From NCBI GenBank assembly GCA_947627005.1, contig CANQUJ010000015.1, positions 1-47,393 on the forward strand: 47,393 nt of DNA, read 5' to 3'. The stretch comes from an uncultured Clostridia bacterium (GTDB taxonomy: Bacteria > Bacillota > Clostridia > Oscillospirales > Ruminococcaceae). Shown piece after piece: positions 15,246 through 24,662 of this stretch. Numbering within the stretch: position 1 is the first letter of the stretch; each line of letters starts with the position of its first letter. Below the pieces are notes generated by a model. It saw only the letters and a program-made list of their open reading frames with translations. It was not told the origin of the DNA and ran no database searches. A program made the position numbers and the translations under genes.

Positions 15246-15899
15246 TTATATATTTTTTAAAATAAGCTCCGCGAGCTCCTCCGCCGAGCGGCAGACCGCC
15301 GAGACCCCGGCTTTTTTAAGCTCTTCTTCGCTTCCGTAGCCGTATAGGACCCCAATGCAGTCTATTCCGTTTTCTTTCGCGCCGGCGGCGTCATATCCCC
15401 GGTCGCCTATCATAACCGCCTCGGCCTTGTCGCCTACCCCCAAAAGCCCGAGCGCTCTTTTAATGACCTCGGCCTTGGTCATATGCTCGTCGTCGAGCGG
15501 GATGCCGACTATCGCCTCAAAATACCCCGAAAGGCCGAAGTGTTTAAGTATCCTCTCGCAAAAAACCTGCGGCTTAGAGGTCGCCACCCCAAGCCTAATC
15601 CCGGCGCTTTTAAGCCTTTTAAGGCAATCCTCGACCCCGCCGTAGACGGAATTTTCAAAAAGCCCCTTTTCGGAAAAATATTCGCGATAGACGTCCACCG
15701 CCTCTACCGCCTTTTCCTCGGAAAAGCCGTAGAATTTTTTAAAAGATTCTATAAGCGGCGGGCCGACGAATTCCGTCAAGGTCTTTTCATCGGCGTTCTC
15801 TATTCCGTAGCGCTTAAGCGCGTATCTGACCGAATTTATAATCCCCGGCGCGGACTCGGTCAAGGTTCCGTCAAGGTCGAACAAAACGTATTTTATCAT
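15246..15899 (-). CDS. HAD hydrolase, phosphoglycolate phosphatase-like
   Basis: A 217-residue HAD subfamily IA phosphatase. Motif I is FDLDGTLTES with nucleophile Asp8, motif II is VATSKP, and motif III/IV is MIGDRGYDAAGA. The cap domain (about 15-80) is the helical type of Gph and pyrophosphatase PpaX. The exact substrate (2-phosphoglycolate, nucleotide or sugar phosphate) cannot be told from sequence. It starts 2 bases after the stop of the papain-like gene, so the two are co-transcribed. Confidence 0.8.
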   Translation of the reverse strand: MIKYVLFDLDGTLTESAPGIINSVRYALKRYGIENADEKTLTEFVGPPLIESFKKFYGFSEEKAVEAVDVYREYFSEKGLFENSVYGGVEDCLKRLKSAGIRLGVATSKPQVFCERILKHFGLSGYFEAIVGIPLDDEHMTKAEVIKRALGLLGVGDKAEAVMIGDRGYDAAGAKENGIDCIGVLYGYGSEEELKKAGVSAVCRSAEELAELILKNI

Positions 15900-15901
15900 A
15901 T

Positions 15902-16516
15902 CTAAACCCTGCTCCCGACAAGAAGCCGCTTAAACCGCTTCGCCATCAAAACGCACTGCGCCGCCTTGCCGATTCTGTCGAGATATCTGTCCTCTCCCCA
16001 TATCGGCGAGAAAAAGCCGTCGACGGCTCTGCCCTCCCATGTCGGATATCCTTCAAGGGCGCGCTCCATTCGCTCTATATTCGCGCTTTCGGGCGCGTCG
16101 ACCCCGGCAAGGGACAGAACCTTGTTGGTAAATTCCGCGCAGGTAAAGGCGTTGTCGCTGTCGTATTTCCTACCGAAGATATACGCCGCCGCAGAAAAGT
16201 AGTTATAGACGTATTCCTCGGCGTTGTCGCTCATTCTGCGGATAAGCGCCTTTATCTCGCGAAAGTCCGCATCGAACACCGGCACCGCGACAACTTTTAC
16301 CTTAGTCCGCGAAGAAAGGGTATATCTCTTCGGCGATTCGGCGGTAAATCCGCCTATAAGCGGGTTGTTCATATATAATCTCGAAAAAGAATAGAAGACC
16401 GAAAGCCCGCTGTCGATGCAGACCGAACAGTGGTTATATTCGTTTCGGGTGACAAACCTTATCATTCTTCCGATTTTAAGGTCGGTCGAAGAAAAAATTA
16501 TGTAAAGATTCTTCAT
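15902..16516 (-). CDS. Permuted papain-like (YiiX/NlpC-type) hydrolase
   Basis: A 204-residue protein without a signal peptide. It shows a circularly permuted NlpC/P60 arrangement: His in NEYNHCSVCID near residue 29 precedes Cys in FTCAEFTNKVL near residue 125, the order seen in YiiX and LRAT-like enzymes. Such proteins act as amidases, thioesterases or peptidases on unknown substrates. The start has GGAGGG close upstream. It sits between the DUF1015 and HAD genes in a compact leftward run. Family assignment is by motif only. Confidence 0.55.
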   Translation of the reverse strand: MKNLYIIFSSTDLKIGRMIRFVTRNEYNHCSVCIDSGLSVFYSFSRLYMNNPLIGGFTAESPKRYTLSSRTKVKVVAVPVFDADFREIKALIRRMSDNAEEYVYNYFSAAAYIFGRKYDSDNAFTCAEFTNKVLSLAGVDAPESANIERMERALEGYPTWEGRAVDGFFSPIWGEDRYLDRIGKAAQCVLMAKRFKRLLVGSRV

Positions 16517-16536
16517 CTGCCCTCCGTTTTCAAGTC

Positions 16537-17763
16537 TTAAAGAACGATTTTCCTCGCCTCTAAATAAAATCTCTTGTCTTCGGCGGCGCCCATGGAAAAC
16601 GTCTTTCTCGGCAGAGCTCCGTCCGCCGCTATCGCCGGGAAGAGCTCGGATTTTTTCATCGGCTCAAGCTCGAAGCCGATGGCTCCCTCTTCGGTCGAAA
16701 GCCGCGCCAAAACGTCTCCTCCGTGAATATAGTCTATCTTCCCGCCGTTTTTGGCGATATAGTCGTCCAAGAAAGCCTGAACGCTTCCGACCGCGAGCTT
16801 AGAGGAGGGGTTGCGGATATAAAGCTCTCTGACCGTGTAGTTGCGGTGGATTTTAACCTTCTGGCTCGAGGGAACGCCGCTGAGCCCGAGGTTTAACGAC
16901 ATCTCCATAACAAACCTGTAAGGCTCCGATATCTTGACGATTCTGTGTATCGCCTCAAATTCAAGGGCCTCGCTGTGAAGGTTCACCAGCTCGCAAAGGG
17001 CGTATCTCGCCGGGTGGTTCGAGAGGTCCTTCCCCGGGTTGTCACGTTTAAGCTGCTCGTAGTGCTCTTTTGCCGCGGCAAGAGAGTGGTTTCCGTCGCC
17101 GATTGCGAAAAGCGGCTCGGCCTTTTCTTTGAGCTTCGCAAGCGCCGCGTCGACTTTTTCTATCCCCGCCTTGTCGATAAGATAGCCCTTGACGCTTCCT
17201 CCGCCGGCCATAAGCTTAAAGTCGTAAAGCTTTTCAAGCGGCTTGTCGGCAAACTGTTCTATGACCGTCATCTCCGGGTCGTCGATAAGGGTCATAATGT
17301 GCGGAAGCTCGATCTCCGCCCCGCTTCTTATTTTAAGCCTCGGGGGGATCCTTTCGGCGACGGTGGCCTCCGTCGCCCTGATCTGGGATTTGCTGCCCTT
17401 TTTGTAGTCGTATTCTTCAAGGTCGAGCGCGCCGACTATCCCCCGCCTTATTTTTCCGTTTGAAAGCGTTCTCTCGACGTATATCATCGCGTCTTTGTAT
17501 TCTTTGAATATCCCCGCCGCCAGATACTCGCGGATATTGCGGTTTACCGCGGCTATTCTCTCCGAAACGTCCGCGCTTTCAAGGTATATTTCCGGCAGGG
17601 TAAGCCTAAGCGACGAGGGCGCCCCGCCGACGAATTTTTCCGCTCCGTCCCAATATTCCGGCTCCGAGGTGTGCTGGTCGCAAGCGACTACCGACCACCT
17701 CGTCAAATCCTCCGTCTTCGGCAGAAGTATGTCCGCCGACGAAAAAGCTGTTGAAAATCTCAT
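16537..17763 (-). CDS. DUF1015 family protein
   Basis: A 408-residue cytosolic protein of the DUF1015 family, common in clostridia and actinobacteria. The family hallmark FAIGDGNHSLAAAKEHYE is present (about residue 218). It begins with RWSVVACDQHTSEPEYW and contains an SKSQIRATEATVAERIPPRL stretch. No biochemical role is firmly established; some members occur near serine metabolism or transcription-repair genes. GAGGGGAAC upstream supports the start. It follows secA after 50 bases. Confidence 0.85.
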   Translation of the reverse strand: MRFSTAFSSADILLPKTEDLTRWSVVACDQHTSEPEYWDGAEKFVGGAPSSLRLTLPEIYLESADVSERIAAVNRNIREYLAAGIFKEYKDAMIYVERTLSNGKIRRGIVGALDLEEYDYKKGSKSQIRATEATVAERIPPRLKIRSGAEIELPHIMTLIDDPEMTVIEQFADKPLEKLYDFKLMAGGGSVKGYLIDKAGIEKVDAALAKLKEKAEPLFAIGDGNHSLAAAKEHYEQLKRDNPGKDLSNHPARYALCELVNLHSEALEFEAIHRIVKISEPYRFVMEMSLNLGLSGVPSSQKVKIHRNYTVRELYIRNPSSKLAVGSVQAFLDDYIAKNGGKIDYIHGGDVLARLSTEEGAIGFELEPMKKSELFPAIAADGALPRKTFSMGAAEDKRFYLEARKIVL

Positions 17764-17813
17764 GCCGTTCCCCTCTTTTCAAAAAATAATCTGAATTTTA
17801 TATAAAATTAGCT

Positions 17814-20546
17814 CTATTCGTTTCTTCCGCAGCATTTTTTGTATTTAAGCCCGCTGCCGCAGGGGCAGGGGTCGTTTCTGCCCGGCTTTTTCTTCGATAC
17901 CGTCCTCGTCGCCGAAACCGTCCCGTCCGAGCCGGTGTCCGCCGCGTTAAGAACCTGTTTGCGCTCGATCTTCGCCTCTTTGCGAAGGTGCATATTGTAA
18001 AGCATCCTCAAAGTGTCTTCACAGATCGAGGCGACCATCGCGTCGAACATATCAAAGCCCTCCATCCGGTATGCTACCACCGGGTCGTGGCTGCCGTAAG
18101 ACCTTAGCCCTATGCCCTTTTTAAGTTCGTCCATATCGTCGATGTGCTGCATCCATTTCGTATCGACGACCTGCAAAAGAACCACTCTTTCGGCCTCTCG
18201 CATAATCTCCGGGGTAAGCTCGCGCTCTTTTTCGTCGTATTTTTTAAGCGCGGCCTCGGTAACGGTCTCGATAAGCTCGGCCTTAGAGAGGGTGTCGAGC
18301 TCTTTTTCGGAATATTCAAGGTTCCCCTCGACGGTAAACATTCCCGAAAGGTGCTCTCTAAGTCCCGCGATATTCCAGTGCTCCGGCTCGTCGCCGGCAA
18401 GATAAGTCTCTACGCTGTCGCGGCAGAAGTCGCGGATCATCTTCAAGATATGGTCGCGGATATCCTCGCCCTCCAGTACCTTCGACCTTTGGCCGTAGAT
18501 GATCTCGCGCTGGGCGTTCATAACGTCGTCGTAGTTCAAAACGTTCTTTCTTATGTTGAAGTTCCGCCCCTCGACCTTTCTCTGCGATGATTCTATAACG
18601 CTCGTAAGCATCTTGGATTCTATCGGCATATCCTCCGGAATCGACATCGTGTTCATCATCGCGGTGATTCTCTCTCCGCCGAAAAGCCTCATCAAATCGT
18701 CTTCGAGCGAAAGATAGAACCTCGATTCGCCTTCGTCGCCCTGTCTTCCCGAACGGCCCCTTAGCTGGTTGTCGATACGGCGGGATTCATGCCTTTCGGT
18801 GCCGATTATAAACAGCCCGCCCGCCTTTTTGACGAGCTCCGCCTTCTCTTTTATCTCGGCAGAGAATTTATCCATAAAGTCGCGGTATTGCTTTCTTCCG
18901 GCCAAAATCGCCTCGTCGTCCGTCTCCGAAAATCCGGTGATGTCGTATATCTGCTCCTCGTCGTATCCGAGCTTTACAAGCTCGCCTTTCGCAAGAAATT
19001 CCGCGTTTCCTCCGAGCATGATATCGGTTCCGCGGCCGGCCATATTGGTCGCGATCGTTACCGCGCCGAGCTGACCCGCCTGGGCGACTATCGCGGCCTC
19101 TCTTTCGTGGTGCTTCGCGTTCAAAACTTCGTGTTTTATCCCCTTTTTCGCGAGCATTTTTGAAAGAATTTCGGATTTTTCTATCGAAATCGTGCCGACC
19201 AAAACCGGCTGCCCTTTTTCGTGACATTCGACGATCTGCTCGATGACCGCGTTAAACTTCGCCTTTTCGGTTTTATAAACCACGTCGGGGTGGTCGATTC
19301 TTATCATCGGGCGGTTGGTCGGGACGACGACGACGTCGAGCTTATAGATCTCGCGGAACTCGTTTTCCTCGGTCGCGGCGGTGCCGGTCATACCCGAAAG
19401 CTTTTTGTAAAGTCTGAAATAATTCTGGAAGGTTATGGTCGCGATGGTCTTCGATTCGTTCGCGACGGTGACGTTTTCTTTCGCCTCGATTGCTTGGTGA
19501 AGCCCGTCGTTAAAGCGGCGGCCGTACATAAGTCTTCCGGTAAATTCGTCGACTATGATTACCTCGCCGTCTTTTACGACGTAATCAATATCCCGCCTCA
19601 TAACGCCGTTGGCCTTGATCGCCTGGTTGATGTGGTGCAAAAGAGTGACGTTTTCGGAATCAGAAAGGTTTTCGACCCCGAAATGCGCCTCGGCCTTCTC
19701 TACTCCGGAGCGGGTAAGGGTCGCCGTCCTCGCCTTTTCGTCGACGATATAGTCGCCGTCATAGATCGTATCGGCGTCCTGCTTGTTCTCAAGCTCTACC
19801 GTGACAACCTTTTTAAGCGTTTTCGCGAATCTGTCCGCCTTTTGGTAAAGGTCCGAAGATTTGCTGCCGCGGTCCGAGATTATAAGCGGGGTCCTCGCCT
19901 CGTCGATCAAGATAGAGTCGACCTCGTCGACTATCGCAAAAGAGTGCCCCCTTTGTACCTTGTCTTTTTTGTAGATGACCATATTGTCGCGGAGGTAGTC
20001 GAACCCGAACTCGTTGTTGGTGCCGTAGGTTATGTCGCAATTATAAGCTTCGCGGCGCTCTGAATTGTTTTTAGAGTGCAGAATAACGCCGATCGAAAGC
20101 CCCAAAAAGCGGTAGACTCTTCCCATTTCCTCCGACTGGAATTTTGCGAGATAGTCGTTTACGGTTACGACATGGACCCCCTCGCCGGTAAGCGCGTTAA
20201 GATACGAGGCGAGGCAGGCGGTAAGGGTCTTTCCTTCGCCGGTCTTCATCTCGGCGATGCGGCCCTGATGCAAAACTATCGCGCCGACGATCTGTACCGG
20301 GAAGGCGCGCTTTCCCAAAACTCTGTCCCCGGCCTCGCGGCAGACCGCAAGCGCCTCGGGCATGATGTCGTCCAAAGTCTCGCCGTTTTTAAGGCGGTCC
20401 TTAAAAAGGTCGGTCTGAGCCCTGAGCTCGCCGTCGGTCATATTTTTGTATTTTTCCTCAAGCTCTAAAACCTTATTTTTTATCGGCTCGATTCGCTTAA
20501 GCTCGCGCTCGCTGTATGTGCCGAAGATTTTATCCAAAAGTCCCAT
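17814..20546 (-). CDS. secA: Preprotein translocase ATPase SecA
   Basis: A 910-residue motor ATPase that drives Sec-dependent export through SecYEG. The helicase core shows [20 protein letters not shown] with Walker [22 protein letters not shown] (Walker B), [19 protein letters not shown] and [20 protein letters not shown]. The C-terminus ends in the zinc-binding SEC-C motif [18 protein letters not shown], which binds SecB or ribosomes in other bacteria. Its length is typical. A near-consensus promoter lies at 20587-20615, and GAAAGGA precedes the ATG. Confidence 0.98.
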   Translation of the reverse strand: MGLLDKIFGTYSERELKRIEPIKNKVLELEEKYKNMTDGELRAQTDLFKDRLKNGETLDDIMPEALAVCREAGDRVLGKRAFPVQIVGAIVLHQGRIAEMKTGEGKTLTACLASYLNALTGEGVHVVTVNDYLAKFQSEEMGRVYRFLGLSIGVILHSKNNSERREAYNCDITYGTNNEFGFDYLRDNMVIYKKDKVQRGHSFAIVDEVDSILIDEARTPLIISDRGSKSSDLYQKADRFAKTLKKVVTVELENKQDADTIYDGDYIVDEKARTATLTRSGVEKAEAHFGVENLSDSENVTLLHHINQAIKANGVMRRDIDYVVKDGEVIIVDEFTGRLMYGRRFNDGLHQAIEAKENVTVANESKTIATITFQNYFRLYKKLSGMTGTAATEENEFREIYKLDVVVVPTNRPMIRIDHPDVVYKTEKAKFNAVIEQIVECHEKGQPVLVGTISIEKSEILSKMLAKKGIKHEVLNAKHHEREAAIVAQAGQLGAVTIATNMAGRGTDIMLGGNAEFLAKGELVKLGYDEEQIYDITGFSETDDEAILAGRKQYRDFMDKFSAEIKEKAELVKKAGGLFIIGTERHESRRIDNQLRGRSGRQGDEGESRFYLSLEDDLMRLFGGERITAMMNTMSIPEDMPIESKMLTSVIESSQRKVEGRNFNIRKNVLNYDDVMNAQREIIYGQRSKVLEGEDIRDHILKMIRDFCRDSVETYLAGDEPEHWNIAGLREHLSGMFTVEGNLEYSEKELDTLSKAELIETVTEAALKKYDEKERELTPEIMREAERVVLLQVVDTKWMQHIDDMDELKKGIGLRSYGSHDPVVAYRMEGFDMFDAMVASICEDTLRMLYNMHLRKEAKIERKQVLNAADTGSDGTVSATRTVSKKKPGRNDPCPCGSGLKYKKCCGRNE

Positions 20547-20586
20547 TTTATGCGTCCTTTCGCTGCGATATATTTTATCATTTTAT

Positions 20587-20615
20587 ATTATAACCCATTT
20601 TCGCCGAGTTGTCAA
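20587..20615 (-). promoter_or_regulatory. Sigma-A promoter of secA
   Basis: On the minus strand: TTGACA (20610-20615), 17-base spacer, TATAAT (20587-20592); a full consensus match. Confidence 0.9.
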
Positions 20616-20645
20616 ATTAAGGTTTGGTTACAAAACCGTAAAAAA

Positions 20646-20671
20646 GCCGTTCTGTTTATAAACAAAACGGC
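20646..20671. terminator. Terminator of isomerase/exporter/tmk unit
   Basis: GCCGTTCTGTTT (20646-20657) pairs with AAACAAAACGGC (20660-20671), one mismatch. U-tracts flank it on both strands; it closes the leftward tmk unit ahead of the secA promoter. Confidence 0.8.
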
Positions 20672-20678
20672 GAATTTT

Positions 20679-21524
20679 TTAATTTTCGGTCGGATTTTCG
20701 CTCAAATATCGCGAAATAAATTTTTTTAGGGTTTTTAAGCTCTCGTTTAGTCCGGCCAAATCGAGCGAGCCGTCGGGAAGAAAAGCGCTCGCCTCGACGG
20801 TGAAATCCCCGCGATAGCCGACCTCTTTCAGGCCCCTAAAAACAAGGTCGAAGTCGACGTCCCCCTCGCCGAGATTAAGCGCGCGATAGCTCGACCAGTC
20901 GCGATAGCCGCCGATCCGGTCGTTTATGTGCATATGTTTTACCCTCTCCCAAAGTCGGATATTTTCGGGCAAAAACGCCTTTTCGTTGTCAAGATCGAAC
21001 TGCGCCATCTTGGTGTCATAGGTGAAAAACGCCCCGGGAGAGGTCTTTAAAAGCCGGCGCCAAAGCCCGATCGGGCTTCCGCCCCGGGCGATTACGTTTT
21101 CGACGGTCGGGGTTATTCCGTATCTTTCGGCGATATTTTCAAGCTTAGGGTAGGCCGAAAAATTCGCCCCGATGTTTCGGTCCGAAGTCGGGCCGTTCCA
21201 GAGGTGGATAACCATCAGCTTAGACCCGACCTTCTTCGCGGTCTCGCAGTTTATCTCGAACTTTTCGTAAGCTTCCGGAAATCTCTCCTCCGCCAAAAGC
21301 TCACCGATACCCTTTTCGCAGTGAAAAGTCGGGAATTTTACGCCGATATTCGACAAAAATTCGGCGATATTTTTCTCTTTGCCGTACCAGTCGGCGTAAA
21401 ACATAAGCTCGAATCCGTCGCAGTCGATATTCTTAGAAAGGCTTTCGATAAGTCTGAAATCCCTTCCGTTCGGGCGGCCGATGAACGCGCCGGTCGAGGC
21501 GAAAACGCCCTGCAATTCTTTCAA
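20679..21524 (-). CDS. Sugar phosphate isomerase/epimerase (AP_endonuc_2 TIM barrel)
   Basis: A 281-residue TIM-barrel protein of the xylose-isomerase-like/AP endonuclease 2 superfamily. Metal-binding positions are suggested by HLWNG (about 108), the Glu in TPTVENVIARGG, the Asp in FFTYDTKMAQFD, HMHINDR and FTVEAS. The family covers inosose, xylulose and tagatose isomerases and epimerases; the substrate is not readable here. It lies 6 bases downstream of the small exporter gene and is probably co-transcribed with tmk. Confidence 0.7.
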   Translation of the reverse strand: MKELQGVFASTGAFIGRPNGRDFRLIESLSKNIDCDGFELMFYADWYGKEKNIAEFLSNIGVKFPTFHCEKGIGELLAEERFPEAYEKFEINCETAKKVGSKLMVIHLWNGPTSDRNIGANFSAYPKLENIAERYGITPTVENVIARGGSPIGLWRRLLKTSPGAFFTYDTKMAQFDLDNEKAFLPENIRLWERVKHMHINDRIGGYRDWSSYRALNLGEGDVDFDLVFRGLKEVGYRGDFTVEASAFLPDGSLDLAGLNESLKTLKKFISRYLSENPTEN

Positions 21525-21530
21525 CTCCTT

Positions 21531-22010
21531 TTAAAACAGCGAAACGAAGCCGTAGGATATCGCCAAAACGACAAACCCGGCTATCGCCACCCCCGCGACT
21601 ATGCAGGGAAGCGCCTTTTTGGGCTCCATTCCCAAAACCGTCGCGACCAAAGCGCCGGTCCAGGCCCCCGTTCCGGGAAGAGGGATCGCGACCAAAATTA
21701 TCAGCCCGAGCGCCTTGTATTTTTCAACGGTTTCTTTGTTTTTATAAGCCTTATTTTCCAAAAGCCGGGCGGCCTTGCCCAAAACCCCCTCGCGTTTTTT
21801 CATAAATTCGAGGATTCGCCCCAAAAGCAGAAGGATAAAGGGTATCGGGATAAGGTTGCCTATCGCGGCGGCGGCGAAAGCCGCCCAAGGGTTAAGCCCG
21901 AATCCCACGCCGTAAGGGATCCCGCCCCTAAGCTCTATCACCGGGAGCATAGATATCGCGACGGTGGCCAAAACGCGGCCTATCGTCGTTGAAGTAAGCC
22001 ATTCAAGCAT
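21531..22010 (-). CDS. Small multidrug export protein family membrane protein
   Basis: A 159-residue membrane protein of the COG2426 small multidrug export family. The characteristic stretches are MLPVIELRGGIPYGVGFGL (about 20-38), AAAIGNLIPIPFILLLLGR and LVAIPLPGTGAWTGALVA. Four hydrophobic segments can be read. The family is related to the SNARE-associated/DedA type by its re-entrant glycine-rich motifs. No direct function is proven. It lies between tmk and the TIM-barrel gene with short gaps. Confidence 0.8.
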   Translation of the reverse strand: MLEWLTSTTIGRVLATVAISMLPVIELRGGIPYGVGFGLNPWAAFAAAAIGNLIPIPFILLLLGRILEFMKKREGVLGKAARLLENKAYKNKETVEKYKALGLIILVAIPLPGTGAWTGALVATVLGMEPKKALPCIVAGVAIAGFVVLAISYGFVSLF

Positions 22011-22023
22011 TTTATCTCTCCGT

Positions 22024-22650
22024 TCAAGACTCGCCGTAAAGCGGCAGAACCGCCGCCAAAACGTCTTCGGCGACCTCTTCCGGCCGGCGCGCGGCGTTTA
22101 TTAGGGCGATATTGTGGGTCTTTTCAAGAAGCCCGAGGGCTTCGAGGTATTTTTTTCTGACCTTTTCGATAGTCTCGGCGTTCTCGAAAATCTCTCTCGA
22201 ACTTCGTCCGAGGGCTATCCTGCGGTCGGCCTCGGAAGTCGGGACGTCCAAAAAAATACAGATATCCGGCTTTAAAATCGCGGGACATGAGAGGTTTGCC
22301 GCCATAAGCCAGTCATAGCCTATCTCGGCGCCCTGATAGGCGAGGGTGGAAAAATAATAGCGGTCGCAGATCACGGTTATCCCCCGCGAAAGAAGGGCTT
22401 TGATTCCGTCCTTCGGGTTTTCGCAGTGGGCGATTCTGTCCGCCAAAAAAAGCCCGGCCATTTCATGAGGGGTCCGCGAAGAAAGCCCCGCCAAAGCGTC
22501 GCGAATAAGGCCGCCGGTGGCGTATTGGGTGGGCTCGCAGGTGAGGTGGGTCTTGATTCCCCGCTCTTTTAGAGATTGTTCGAGCATGGCGGTTTGGGTG
22601 CCCTTTCCCGAGCCGTCGAGCCCTTCTATGACGATGAATTTTCCGCCCAT
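22024..22650 (-). CDS. tmk: Thymidylate kinase
   Basis: A 208-residue dTMP kinase for dTTP synthesis. P-loop FIVIEGLDGSGKGTQ (about 5-19), DRx motif ICDRYYFSTLAYQGAE, and LDVPTSEADRRI with lid GRSSREIFE. The start is ATG 22650, with GGAAGGAAG upstream; an earlier in-frame ATG at 22689 overlaps the -10 element at 22688-22693 and cannot be used. It is the first gene of a three-gene leftward unit with the exporter and isomerase genes. Confidence 0.9.
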   Translation of the reverse strand: MGGKFIVIEGLDGSGKGTQTAMLEQSLKERGIKTHLTCEPTQYATGGLIRDALAGLSSRTPHEMAGLFLADRIAHCENPKDGIKALLSRGITVICDRYYFSTLAYQGAEIGYDWLMAANLSCPAILKPDICIFLDVPTSEADRRIALGRSSREIFENAETIEKVRKKYLEALGLLEKTHNIALINAARRPEEVAEDVLAAVLPLYGES

Positions 22651-22687
22651 AATAAAAACTTCCTTCCGCCGCTGAAATATCTTTAAC

Positions 22688-22716
22688 ATTATAACCCCGC
22701 GGCGGAATTAAGTCAA
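22688..22716 (-). promoter_or_regulatory. Sigma-A promoter of tmk unit
   Basis: On the minus strand: TTGACT (22711-22716), 17-base spacer, TATAAT (22688-22693). It lies in the 113-base gap shared with the divergent sigK gene. Confidence 0.85.
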
Positions 22717-22763
22717 GCCGAAAGCGAATACACTTTAAGGTATATGAAAACCGAGGTGGCAGT

Positions 22764-23471
22764 ATGCTTTTTAAACTCATCGACCTTTTTATCGGCGGAA
22801 TTTTGAGGTTTGCGCTTCACATCGAAGAAAAAAACGCCTTTCCGAAGCCGCTCGGCGCAAAAGAAGAGCTCGAGCTTTTTTCCCGCCTTCGCGAGACCGG
22901 CGACAAGGAAGCGAAGGATAGGCTTATTCTGCACAATCTGCGGCTTGTGGCGCACATCGTAAAAAAATACTACGCCACGCCGGAGGAGCAGGAGGAGCTT
23001 ATCTCAATCGGCACGGTGGGGCTTATAAAGGCGGTCTCGACCTTTGACCCCGAAAAGGGCAACCGCTTCGCGGCTTATGGGTCGAGGTGTATTGAAAACG
23101 AGATCCTTATGCACTTCAGATCGCTTAAAAAGACGGCGGGGGATATCCACTTCAGCGAGCAGATAGACGTCGACAAAGACGGCAACCGGCTTACGCTTAT
23201 GGACATTTTGGCGGCGGACGGAGACCTTTCGGAGGAGGTCGACCTCAGAATAAACAGCGAGATACTGCGCAAAAAGATCGACGAGCTTTTAGACCCGAGG
23301 GAGCGGAAGATCGTCGCCCTAAGATACGGGCTTTTCGGCGGCGCGGCGCTTACCCAGCGCGAGGTCGCGGACCTTATGAATATATCGAGAAGCTATGTTT
23401 CGAGGATCGAGAAAAAGGCGATAGATAAGCTCGCGGAGGGAATGAACGGAGGGGGAAAAGGCCGCCTTTAG
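22764..23471 (+). CDS. sigK: RNA polymerase sporulation sigma factor SigK
   Basis: A 235-residue sigma-70 family factor of the SigK type, which directs late mother-cell transcription in sporulation. A hydrophobic pro-region (about 1-20) precedes FPKPLGAKEELELF. Region 2 has RLILHNLRLVAHIVKKYY, ELISIGTVGLIKAVSTFDPEKG and RCIENEILMHFRSLKK. Region 4 has LDPRERKIVALRYGLFGG and the HTH TQREVADLMNISRSYVSRIE. The gene is continuous, with no skin-type insertion. The pro-sequence suggests activation by a SpoIVFB-type protease. GAGGTGG precedes the ATG. No clear sigma-E promoter was read. Confidence 0.92.
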   Translation: MLFKLIDLFIGGILRFALHIEEKNAFPKPLGAKEELELFSRLRETGDKEAKDRLILHNLRLVAHIVKKYYATPEEQEELISIGTVGLIKAVSTFDPEKGNRFAAYGSRCIENEILMHFRSLKKTAGDIHFSEQIDVDKDGNRLTLMDILAADGDLSEEVDLRINSEILRKKIDELLDPRERKIVALRYGLFGGAALTQREVADLMNISRSYVSRIEKKAIDKLAEGMNGGGKGRL

Positions 23472-23480
23472 GCAGCCTTT

Positions 23481-23597
23481 CAGATGTCAGATATCAGATT
23501 GTCAGAGAACAGAAGTTGTTTTTGTGACTAACTGCTGTTTCGGCATTTTTATCCTTTTAACTTCTGATTTCTGACTATCTGTTTTCTGTTTTCTGAA
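23481..23597. repeat. Degenerate CAGAT/TCTGA tandem repeat with hairpin potential
   Basis: A left half of CAGATGTCAGATATCAGATT-type units and a right half of TTCTGATTTCTGACTATCTG-type units flank a 60-base centre. CAGAAGTT and AACTTCTG pair exactly. It lies between sigK and its terminator. It shares ATCCTTTTAACTTCT with the reverse complement of the tract at 30846-30960. Related tracts: 15139, 26517 and 30018. Confidence 0.6.
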
Positions 23598-23600
23598 AAA

Positions 23601-23624
23601 AGCAGACCTAAAGGTCTGCTTTTT
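23601..23624. terminator. Bidirectional terminator sigK/tspO
   Basis: AGCAGACCT (23601-23609) pairs with AGGTCTGCT (23612-23620), flanked by A5 on the left and T4 on the right. It serves the convergent sigK and tspO genes. Confidence 0.9.
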
Positions 23625-24106
23625 CAGCGGTTCAGCACCGCGACTCCGATGTTGAGATAGAGCGCGAAGGCGAGCCAGATTATATACGGGATCATCAGTC
23701 GGCCGGCGGTTTTGTTTATTTTAAAGAACTGCGCCGCAGTCCCGAGAGTTAGAAGCAGCAGCGCGATAAGAACGACCACCGCCGCGGTATACATCTTGAA
23801 TCGGAAAAAGACTATCGACCAGGTGAAATTGACGAAAAGCTGGTAGAAAAAGCATTTCATCGCGTCGTTTAAAAGATAGTCGCAGTCGCGGTATACAAGA
23901 TATGACGCGAAGCCCATCATAAGATAGAGGACCGTCCAGACGACCGGGAAGACCCACGCGGGCGGCGAAAGCGGCGGCTGCGCGTAGCTTTGTTTAGACA
24001 TATCGCCGGCTATCGCGGCGGAAAGCGCCCCCACGACCACCGGCAGGGCCGTGAACACCGCGGCCTTTACCTTGTTTTCATATTTGATTTTCATGGCTAT
24101 ATCCAT
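23624..24106 (-). CDS. TspO/MBR family membrane protein
   Basis: A 160-residue TspO/peripheral benzodiazepine receptor homologue with five hydrophobic helices. Signatures: PPLSPPAWVFPVVWTVLYLM (about 43-62), a conserved QLFVNFTWSIVFF, and a C-terminal PYIIWLAFALYLNIGVAVLNR. Family members bind porphyrins and affect tetrapyrrole or stress responses. The start is ATG 24106, preceded by GAGGT at good spacing; a TTG five codons earlier is less likely. The stop touches the shared terminator. Confidence 0.88.
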   Translation of the reverse strand: MDIAMKIKYENKVKAAVFTALPVVVGALSAAIAGDMSKQSYAQPPLSPPAWVFPVVWTVLYLMMGFASYLVYRDCDYLLNDAMKCFFYQLFVNFTWSIVFFRFKMYTAAVVVLIALLLLTLGTAAQFFKINKTAGRLMIPYIIWLAFALYLNIGVAVLNR

Positions 24107-24483
24107 AGTTTGACCTCGCAAAACGTTTAGTGAGAATAGTTTATGCGGGAAAAGGGGGAAAAATACGCGGGGACGAGAATAAAACGCGGAAGCGAGAAGA
24201 AGAAAGATGAGAGCGATGAAAATTTGAAAATTGAAAAGAGGGCGCGACTAAAAGGTGATCGGCAAAGCAAATGAGGCTTAAACGACCAAACGGAATAAAA
24301 GTCCCGGCAGCGGCCGGCCGCTGTTAAAAGGAATCGCGCGGGGCGCGATGTTTTTTGCGGTCAACCACTTTGCTGCGTTTAGAAGCGGGATGCCCCCGAA
24401 AGCCCCGCTACCCGCTGTAAAAAGGTACTCGGCTGCGCCGAGTGCTATTTTTAGTCACCCCTCCCCCGCAAAGCTTTGCGCGA

Positions 24484-24545
24484 AAGTATAAAAAGTGCCG
24501 CCCCCGCCCCTCGAGGGGCGGGGGCGGCACAAAGCTTATACTTTG
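24484..24545. repeat. Large cruciform-forming palindrome
   Basis: AAAGTATAA (24484-24492) pairs with TTATACTTT (24537-24545) around a perfect 36-base palindrome (24495-24530) centred on CTCGAG. Total potential stem is about 27 bp. Confidence 0.85.
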
Positions 24546-24566
24546 AGCGAAATTTTGCCGGGGGTG

Positions 24567-24662
24567 GGGTGCAAGCGACGCCCGCGACAAGGAAATAAAT
24601 GTCTTTGTTTGTCAGCGTCGCTGCGAGCCCACCTTCGGCGGGCTCCCAACTCGGGCGGAGCG
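24567..24662 (-). repeat. About 95-bp module, copy A
   Basis: In reverse orientation this carries the same ordered blocks as 45429-45523 and 46840-46935: CGCTCCGCCCGA, GCCGAAGGCGGGC (here imperfect), CGCAGCGACGCTGACAAA, an A/T-rich centre, and GGCGTCGCTTGCACCCC. The AGCGACGC and GCGTCGCT blocks can pair. Confidence 0.75.

Noticed and set aside
22651-22689. Earlier start for thymidylate kinase
   Set aside because: The ATG at 22689 lies in the -10 box of the tmk promoter.
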